A DNA stretch of 7,376 nucleotides from Candidatus Aminicenantota bacterium (GTDB lineage Bacteria; Acidobacteriota; Aminicenantia; Aminicenantales; Aminicenantaceae). This document shows, in pieces, positions 1 through 4,988 of the stretch. The stretch is from NCBI GenBank assembly GCA_013139435.1, contig WTAW01000272.1, forward strand, positions 1 through 7,376, in the 5' to 3' direction. Made by a program: the position numbers and the translations under genes. Below the pieces are notes generated by a model that was not told the DNA's origin, ran no database searches, and saw only the letters and a program-made list of their open reading frames with translations. Position 1 is the stretch's first letter, and each line of letters opens with the position of its first letter.

Positions 1-33
1 TAGTACAATAAAATAAACTACCCCAATATTTTT

Positions 34-54
34 ATTACAGTGTAATCACTGTGA
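34..54. repeat. two overlapping inverted repeats
   Basis: ATTACA-G-TGTAAT (34-46) is a perfect 13-nt palindrome. It overlaps ACAGTG-TAAT-CACTGT (37-52), a perfect 6-bp stem with a 4-nt loop that extends by a T-G and a T-A pair to 35-54. The two pairings exclude each other. No T-run follows on either strand, so a terminator is unlikely. A repressor-type operator or the remains of a structured element is possible. The function is unknown. Confidence 0.3.
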
Positions 55-303
55 CAAGCTAAAATCAGGACCTGTTCTTGTGTGCCACTGGAATGCTAGA
101 AAATGTTAAAACTAGCCCACAGAACTCTTTTTTTTCCCTGCCCGCTCTTTGATAAACCATGAAATTTCTGTTGACATCACCGAATTTTCAAGGTCCTACT
201 TGGCCCGTTCTTCGGATGAGAGCTTTGATTGGAGGAGAGGATTCATCCGCACCTTTTTGGAAAGGGATTTACCTCAATGAGGTTGAACTGGCCGCTTTCT
301 CCT

Positions 304-360
304 GCTTTCCGGTATACCACTAAGATGTTATTGTGCTCTTCTGCCATGGGATGTATATTT
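304..360 (+). repeat. dispersed repeat, copy 1
   Basis: This segment aligns without gaps to 7310-7366 in the same orientation, at a constant offset of 7006. By hand count 46 of 57 positions match, and 40 of 48 match in the core 313-360. The best-kept block is TATACCACTAAG followed by TGTTATTG. This copy ends 111 nt before the start of gene 1. Substitutions are spread along the element, which fits an old repeat and not a recent duplication. No transposase or terminal inverted repeats accompany it. Confidence 0.7.
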
Positions 361-460
361 TGAGCGTACTTTTCGGATTATGTAACAATTGACAGAATTT
401 ACCGTTAAAGCTAAGCTGTTTATCTCGGGGACTTGGGATCTCTGGGAAAACTTATGATGT

Positions 461-467
461 AAGGAGG
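461..467 (+). promoter_or_regulatory. strong ribosome-binding site of gene 1
   Basis: AAGGAGG, a near-perfect Shine-Dalgarno sequence, lies 4 nt before the ATG at 472 (6 nt if the core is read as GGAGG). It fixes that start. It also contrasts with genes 2, 3 and 4, none of which has a comparable site. Confidence 0.85.
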
Positions 468-471
468 AGAT

Positions 472-1197
472 ATGATTCCAATCACGAAAAAAACATTTAT
501 GATTTCTCTGGTTTTTCTTATTTTTGTCTCTTTTGTACTCGCGGATACGCTCGTCCTGAAAGATGGGGGTGTGTTGCAGGGCACTTATAAGGGAGGCGAC
601 GCGACATCTGTTTTATTCGAGGTGGAGGGAAAATTGCAGACCATTCCCCTCAATGACATCACGACCCTCACTTTTACCCCTCGTGAGGAAGCCGCAGAGG
701 CAGCTCCGGCAGCGCAAACCCAAGGCGGTGCCGTGACTATTCCCGCCGGAACCCGTGTGCTGGTGAAACTGACAAAACCAGTGAGCACAGCGTCACACAA
801 AGAGGGCGCATCGGTTTCTGGTGTTTTGGCAACCGGTCTGGCCGCGAATGGACAGGTCGTTGTGCCCCCAGGAACCAAGGTCCACGGCAAAGTCCTAGAA
901 AGTCGTGGGGGCAGGGTTCTTGGAGGGATGAAACTCGTAATGACATTCACAGACCTTGAGATCAATGCTCAGCTGGTGCCCATTGTTACGGATGAGGTCG
1001 GTGCCGAAGCCGGAAGAGGAGGCACTGTCAAAAAAGTGGGTGCGGGTGCCCTTGTCGGGGCGGCGTTTGGTGGCGCGGCAGAAGGCGCGGCTATTGGCGG
1101 AGCGCTTGCCATTCTTGGAAGCAGAAAGAATCACATCCAGATTCCGGCGGATTATCAGCTGGAAGTAAGCCTCAAACAGCCCTTGATAGTGAATTAG
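472..1197 (+). CDS. secreted glycine-zipper protein, function unknown
   Basis: This is a 241-residue exported protein. Residues 1-24 form a clear Sec signal peptide (Lys6-Lys7, a hydrophobic core, cleavage likely after VLA24). Residues 25 to about 70 are a small beta-rich module that opens DTLVLKDGGVLQGTY, a pattern I associate with short beta-barrel domains in envelope proteins. An Ala/Glu/Gln-rich linker follows. From Ile90 (IPAGTRVLVKL) a second beta domain contains VVVPPGTKVHGKV; this layout recalls the TrbI/VirB10-like fold seen in many uncharacterised exported proteins. Residues 190-217 are a glycine-zipper segment (GAGALVGAAFGGAAEGAAIG and onward) that could insert in a membrane or self-associate. 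It is embedded in the domain, since another beta stretch (IPADYQLEVSLKQPL) closes the protein. The gene stands apart, with 184 nt before gene 2. Location in the periplasm or at the outer membrane is inferred; no enzymatic role is suggested. Confidence 0.85.
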   Translation: MIPITKKTFMISLVFLIFVSFVLADTLVLKDGGVLQGTYKGGDATSVLFEVEGKLQTIPLNDITTLTFTPREEAAEAAPAAQTQGGAVTIPAGTRVLVKLTKPVSTASHKEGASVSGVLATGLAANGQVVVPPGTKVHGKVLESRGGRVLGGMKLVMTFTDLEINAQLVPIVTDEVGAEAGRGGTVKKVGAGALVGAAFGGAAEGAAIGGALAILGSRKNHIQIPADYQLEVSLKQPLIVN

Positions 1198-1225
1198 TGG
1201 TCCTCTAACGCACCGGATGGGGTGA

Positions 1226-1248
1226 TAGCGGAGTGATTTGGTCCGCTG
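1226..1248 (+). other. hairpin downstream of gene 1
   Basis: AGCGGA (1227-1232) and TCCGCT (1242-1247) pair perfectly around a 9-nt loop, and a flanking T-G pair can be added. It begins 29 nt after the stop codon of gene 1. No T-run follows, so it is not a canonical intrinsic terminator. It could stabilise the 3' end of the gene 1 transcript or be incidental. Confidence 0.25.
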
Positions 1249-1339
1249 GTTACAATGATGATTCGATCGAAAGGGATCTAAGCTTCACTTGTTTAACAGG
1301 AAACGACAGTTGGATGGGCGTTCTCAATGTAGGAACATT

Positions 1340-1381
1340 TGCGTATCAATCTTGGATTAGTAGTATGGATTAGAGAACATA
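1340..1381 (+). repeat. duplicated leader, copy before PPK2 gene
   Basis: These 42 nt run up to the ATG of gene 2 and align without gaps to 2385-2426, which run up to the ATG of gene 3. By hand count 30 of 42 positions match, with 29 matches in the first 36. The shared start is TGCGTATCARTYTTGGAT. Each copy carries an internal tandem hexamer 13 nt apart, GGATTA here at 1354 and 1367. No good Shine-Dalgarno sequence is present; AGAG at 1372-1375, 6 nt before the ATG, is the best partial match. It could be a shared 5' UTR, a protein-binding site, or part of a dispersed repeat into which the starts have fallen. Confidence 0.7.
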
Positions 1382-2332
1382 ATGGCAAAAAAGAAAAAAA
1401 AGGAAAAAGCGCAAAGGAAAAAACAGAAAAAAACAACCAAACAAAAAGAAAAGATAAAAAAGGAGACAAAGAAACAGGAAAAAGTTTCATCAATAGAACT
1501 GGAAAAGGAACAAATCGTTCTGGCTCAACAACCGGTGGAAGAAGAGTCCAAACAAAAGAAATTAAAACGGAAATTTTATGAAAAAGAGTTGTCGAAACTT
1601 CAGGTAGAATTAGTCAGACTTCAGGACTGGGTCAAGAACAAGAAATTAAAAATTGTGGTTGTGTTTGAGGGGCGCGATGCTGCAGGAAAGGGCGGTATTA
1701 TCAAGCGCATCACAGAACGTGTCAGCCCACGGGTTTTTAGAGTCGTAGCGCTACCTGCTCCCTCAGAGAGAGAAAAAACCCAGCTTTATCTTCAGCGTTA
1801 CATCGCGCATATGCCTGCCGGTGGAGAGATCGTTCTATTCGATCGGAGTTGGTATAACCGTGCCGGTGTTGAACATGTGATGGGTTTCTGCACTCAAAAT
1901 GAATATGAAGATTTTCTCGCTGCATGCCCTATCTTTGAGAATACTATGCTTCGTGGAGGCGTCATTCTGATTAAATACTTCCTTGAAGTCAGCCTGGAGG
2001 AGCAGAAAAGACGTTTTCTCCAAAGGATCGATGATCCGTTACGACAATGGAAGCTCAGTCCTATGGATATCGAATCCTACCGCAGATGGTGGGACTACAC
2101 AAAAGCATACGACAGAATGATTACTACTACCGATACGGCACTGGCACCATGGCATATCGTACATTCTGATGACAAGCGCAGAGCGCGCCTTAACTGTATA
2201 TCGCATTTACTAAGCATGATCCCCTATGAATCTATTCCATTCGAGACACCTAAATTGCCGAGAAGAAAAAGGAAAAGCGCCAAAGACCTTGCTGAACCGA
2301 GATACAGAAATTTCATACCGGAATTATTTTAA
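1382..2332 (+). CDS. ppk2: polyphosphate kinase 2 (PPK2) family, class I-like
   Basis: This cytoplasmic P-loop enzyme of 316 residues transfers phosphate between inorganic polyphosphate and nucleotides. Class I members mostly make ATP or GTP from the diphosphates, but substrate preference cannot be read here. All core motifs are present in order: Walker A GRDAAGKGG (97-105), the lid-side SEREKTQLYLQRY (128-140), Walker B FDRSWYNRAGVE with Asp154 and Arg155, and QWKLSPMD (222-229), followed by RRWWDYTKAYDRM and the conserved APW-KKRARLN-type region. The usual Q-W-Y-F in the ERxxTQ segment is Q-L-Y-L here. The catalytic core starts near residue 60; before it lies an unusual tail with 18 Lys in the first 35 residues. 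The ATG at 1382 is chosen because no other in-frame ATG precedes the core and the duplicated leader ends exactly there. The ribosome site is weak. Gene 3 begins 94 nt downstream. Confidence 0.93.
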   Translation: MAKKKKKEKAQRKKQKKTTKQKEKIKKETKKQEKVSSIELEKEQIVLAQQPVEEESKQKKLKRKFYEKELSKLQVELVRLQDWVKNKKLKIVVVFEGRDAAGKGGIIKRITERVSPRVFRVVALPAPSEREKTQLYLQRYIAHMPAGGEIVLFDRSWYNRAGVEHVMGFCTQNEYEDFLAACPIFENTMLRGGVILIKYFLEVSLEEQKRRFLQRIDDPLRQWKLSPMDIESYRRWWDYTKAYDRMITTTDTALAPWHIVHSDDKRRARLNCISHLLSMIPYESIPFETPKLPRRKRKSAKDLAEPRYRNFIPELF

Positions 2333-2384
2333 TGGAAAATACTAAGAATGATGCTGTATAGTCACAAAGGAAAGAATCTTCAGG

Positions 2385-2426
2385 TGCGTATCAGTTTTGG
2401 ATCAAAAGTTTGGATCAGAGTTTGAA
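2385..2426 (+). repeat. duplicated leader, copy before outer-membrane gene
   Basis: This is the second copy of the 42-nt leader, ending at the ATG at 2427. The tandem hexamers are GGATCA at 2399 and 2412, again 13 nt apart. In both of them the T of the other copy (GGATTA) is replaced by C. The identical distance to the ATG supports 2427 as the start of gene 3 over the in-frame TTG at 2397, which lies inside this leader. Confidence 0.7.
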
Positions 2427-4988
2427 ATGAAACTTGTAAAGTGCTCCATGTGTCTCGGAAGTATGGTTTTTATTTTGGGGATTTTGCTCTGTATGACGAT
2501 TTTTGCCCAGGAGCAGCCCAAAAAGAAGGTCCAAGTCGTGCCTGACGCCAGTCTCGCAGCAGGAGGAACCCACCAGTACTTCTTCGGAAAGGGATATCGG
2601 AATCTTTGGACGACAGCCATCGAGGTCGAGTACCTAGATCTGAAGAATTTCGCCGGAGGTTTAACTCCAACAGGAACAGGCAAAGGATTGCAGAGCCTGG
2701 GATTGCGGTTTGTGGGCGCGGATGGCAGGTCTTATTCATTTCGACCAATAAAGAAGACTCTGCTGGATCTTTTGCCGAATGAGTTTAAAGGGACCTTTAT
2801 GGATGAGATCATCGATGATCAGGTCAAATCCGCATTCCCCACCGCTCCGCCCGTGGTTCCGGTTCTCCTGGATTCCCTCGATGTGCTCCACAACACGCCG
2901 AAAATTATCGTGATCCCCGATGATCCACTACTCGGTGAATACCGCGAACACTTTGCTGGTCAGGTGGGGACGATCGAAGAGTGGCCGAATGAAGGAAAGG
3001 ATGGAACTCCCGGCTTTGCCGGAGCCACCGAGGTGCATAGCACGGATGAGCTTGTGGAGGCCTTGAAAAGCGATCCCGCACAACGTGTGGATGTCCACAA
3101 TTTTCTGACAGCTCGTCTTTTCGACCTTGTGATCGGCGACTGGGACCGGCATCGAGGACAGTGGCGCTGGGCCAATGTGGGCGAAGGCAATCCACCAGCC
3201 TGGATGCCGATCCCCGAGGATCGTGACCAAGCCTTTGCGATATACGATGGTGCGTTGTTCGGTACGGTCCGCATCATGGCACCACAGCTCACGAAATTCG
3301 GCCCCAAATACAACACAATCCTTGGAATGACCTGGAACGGCCAAACAGTAGATCGTGAATTGTTGACCGGGCTGGATAAGTCTGATTGGGATACTGTTGT
3401 CCGATCCGTACAAACCCGACTTGATGACTCTGTGATCGATGAAGCTTTCCACCAGTTGCCTCCATCCCATTATGAAATCGCGGCTGAGGATACAGCAGAT
3501 ATCATGAAGATCCGTCGCGATAAACTCCCGGAGGTCGCAGATAAATATTACCGACACCTTGCTGGCGAAGTCGACATCCGGGCAACGGATGCCAGCGAAA
3601 TCGTTGAAGTTGTGCGTCACGACGATGGGCGTCTCGAGCTTTCAATTTTCACCATCCAAGATGGCGAGAAACTTCCTACGCCTTATTATCACCGGATATT
3701 CGATCCCGAAGACACCGATGATGTCCGTCTTTTCCTTAACGGAGGAGATGATCGCGTGCTGATCTCGGGGAATGGTCCAGACGAGGTCAATCTTCGCATC
3801 ATCAGTGAGGCTGGGCAGAATGAAGTGACCGATTCCTCGAAGGAAGGGGGAACCAGGATCTATGACTCCCGGAAACAGGGCGGCGTGACTGCCCCGGGTG
3901 TAAAAGTCAATCAAAAACATTATACCCCTCCAGAGCCGGTCATGTTCCAACCGCCACCCAGAGATTGGGGGAATAGAACGCTCTGGACCAGTGTGTTGGA
4001 TATCAGTGGTGACACGGGTCTGCTACTGGGGGTGGGCGTCTCCAAGGAACGTTATGGATTCCGGAGAAATCCCTTCACCCACCGCTGGAGTTCGTCACTT
4101 GCCTTTGCCACAAAGGTCCAAAGATTTAGGTTTAGCGCGGGATATGATGTCACACGGGAGAATTCCAAAGTACGTGGCAGTGTCGAATTTTTGCTCTCTG
4201 GGATTGAATCCCTGAATTTTTATGGTTATGGCAATGAAACATCCAGGCCTGAAGATGAAGACCTTGCAGCCGTATTCCGGAGAACCATCAGTCTGAAGCC
4301 GAATATCAAATTCTCACTGGCACCCCACTGGACTCTCCAAGTCGGGACTTTTTTAGAGTATTCGGAAACCCAAGACGATCCAGATCACATCGCAGGAATC
4401 TTGGATCCCTATGGGAGCGGTGATTTCTGGCAGGTGGGATTCCTGACCGAGCTCGTGTACGATACACTCGATTCCCATGCCTGGCCAAAGCTGGGCACGT
4501 TGTTAAGAATCAAGGGAGATTACTACCCCCAATGGCTGGATATCGAAGAAGGGGACTACGGATCCCTCGAAGGGCTTCTTGGGGGAGTGTATCCGCTATC
4601 CGAGAAATTTGTGCTGGCCGCCCTTATTGGCGGGAGGAAGGTCTGGGGGCATTATCCTTACTTCCAGGCCGCCTACGTTGGCGGAAGTAGAGTTTTACGT
4701 GGGTTCGACAGCGAGCGTTTTGCCGGCGATTCATCGCTTTACGCCAATCTTGAGCTGAGAGTCCCTATCTCCAGGTTCTTCCTTGTTCTGCCGGGCGAGT
4801 TTGGCATCTATGGTTTTGTCGACACCGGCCGCGTATTTCTTGAGGGAGAATCATCCAAGAAATGGCACACTGGATATGGAGTGGGCCTATGGGTCGCGCC
4901 TGTTATTCGACAGTTCACAATGAGTTTGGCTATAGCGGGAAGCGATGAGGGACCAAGGGTTTATTTCAGGTTCGGATTTGGATTCTAA
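2427..4988 (+). CDS. outer-membrane Omp85-type barrel with kinase-like N-terminal region
   Basis: This protein has 853 residues from the ATG at 2427. A TTG at 2397 would add 10 residues, but the ATG gives a proper signal peptide (MKLVKC, then a hydrophobic core, cleavage near IFA27-Q28) and matches the duplicated leader. Residues 75-280 resemble a kinase fold: a beta segment with SFRPIKK (Lys109/110), then LFDLVIGDWDRH (231-242) and PEDRDQAF (263-270). These recall the catalytic and metal-binding loops of Fam20C/HipA-type kinases. Residues about 400-480 look like a beta-repeat stretch including NGGDDR (438-443). From about residue 513 to the end is a surface-antigen (D15/Omp85) barrel: VLRGF (756-760), the FVDTGRVF strand, GYGVGLWVA, and a terminal RVYFRFGFGF with C-terminal Phe853. 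I recall similar proteins in Bacteroidota, often carrying an extra N-terminal metallophosphatase domain that is absent here. Kinase activity is inferred. It overlaps or abuts gene 4. Confidence 0.88.
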   Translation: MKLVKCSMCLGSMVFILGILLCMTIFAQEQPKKKVQVVPDASLAAGGTHQYFFGKGYRNLWTTAIEVEYLDLKNFAGGLTPTGTGKGLQSLGLRFVGADGRSYSFRPIKKTLLDLLPNEFKGTFMDEIIDDQVKSAFPTAPPVVPVLLDSLDVLHNTPKIIVIPDDPLLGEYREHFAGQVGTIEEWPNEGKDGTPGFAGATEVHSTDELVEALKSDPAQRVDVHNFLTARLFDLVIGDWDRHRGQWRWANVGEGNPPAWMPIPEDRDQAFAIYDGALFGTVRIMAPQLTKFGPKYNTILGMTWNGQTVDRELLTGLDKSDWDTVVRSVQTRLDDSVIDEAFHQLPPSHYEIAAEDTADIMKIRRDKLPEVADKYYRHLAGEVDIRATDASEIVEVVRHDDGRLELSIFTIQDGEKLPTPYYHRIFDPEDTDDVRLFLNGGDDRVLISGNGPDEVNLRIISEAGQNEVTDSSKEGGTRIYDSRKQGGVTAPGVKVNQKHYTPPEPVMFQPPPRDWGNRTLWTSVLDISGDTGLLLGVGVSKERYGFRRNPFTHRWSSSLAFATKVQRFRFSAGYDVTRENSKVRGSVEFLLSGIESLNFYGYGNETSRPEDEDLAAVFRRTISLKPNIKFSLAPHWTLQVGTFLEYSETQDDPDHIAGILDPYGSGDFWQVGFLTELVYDTLDSHAWPKLGTLLRIKGDYYPQWLDIEEGDYGSLEGLLGGVYPLSEKFVLAALIGGRKVWGHYPYFQAAYVGGSRVLRGFDSERFAGDSSLYANLELRVPISRFFLVLPGEFGIYGFVDTGRVFLEGESSKKWHTGYGVGLWVAPVIRQFTMSLAIAGSDEGPRVYFRFGFGF

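Larger units (their letters stand above)
1..471. other. non-coding region upstream of gene 1
   Basis: I find no convincing gene in these 471 bases on either strand. The plus strand is broken by frequent stops. On the minus strand the longest frame I could follow from an ATG is 34 codons (347 down to 243), with no ribosome site. The region holds a small overlapping dyad (34-54), an 8-T run (128-135), one copy of a dispersed repeat (304-360), and the strong ribosome-binding site of gene 1 at its 3' end. A perfect TTGACA box lies at 389-394, but no good -10 box sits at standard spacing. The promoter of gene 1 is probably here, though I cannot place it. Confidence 0.6.

Noticed and set aside
95..135. 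GCTAG/CTAGC stem followed by an 8-T run, as an intrinsic terminator
   Set aside because: The stem is only 5 bp with a 12-nt loop, and 11 nt separate it from the T-run.
389..417. TTGACA with a possible -10 (TAAGCT) 17 nt downstream, as the promoter of gene 1
   Set aside because: The -35 box is perfect, but the -10 matches only three of six positions, and no better box lies at 16-18 nt spacing.
1339..1581. 80-codon plus-strand frame overlapping the start of the PPK2 gene
   Set aside because: It is an out-of-frame reading of the A-rich lysine tail, where stop codons are scarce, and it ends inside the PPK2 core.
2337..2360. ACTAAG-like stretch before gene 3 as a third copy of the dispersed repeat
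   Set aside because: Only about a dozen positions match and a gap is needed, which is too little to separate from chance.
2928..3620. 230-codon open frame on the minus strand
   Set aside because: It lies wholly opposite the kinase-like region of gene 3, has no recognisable domain, and is explained as an antisense shadow.
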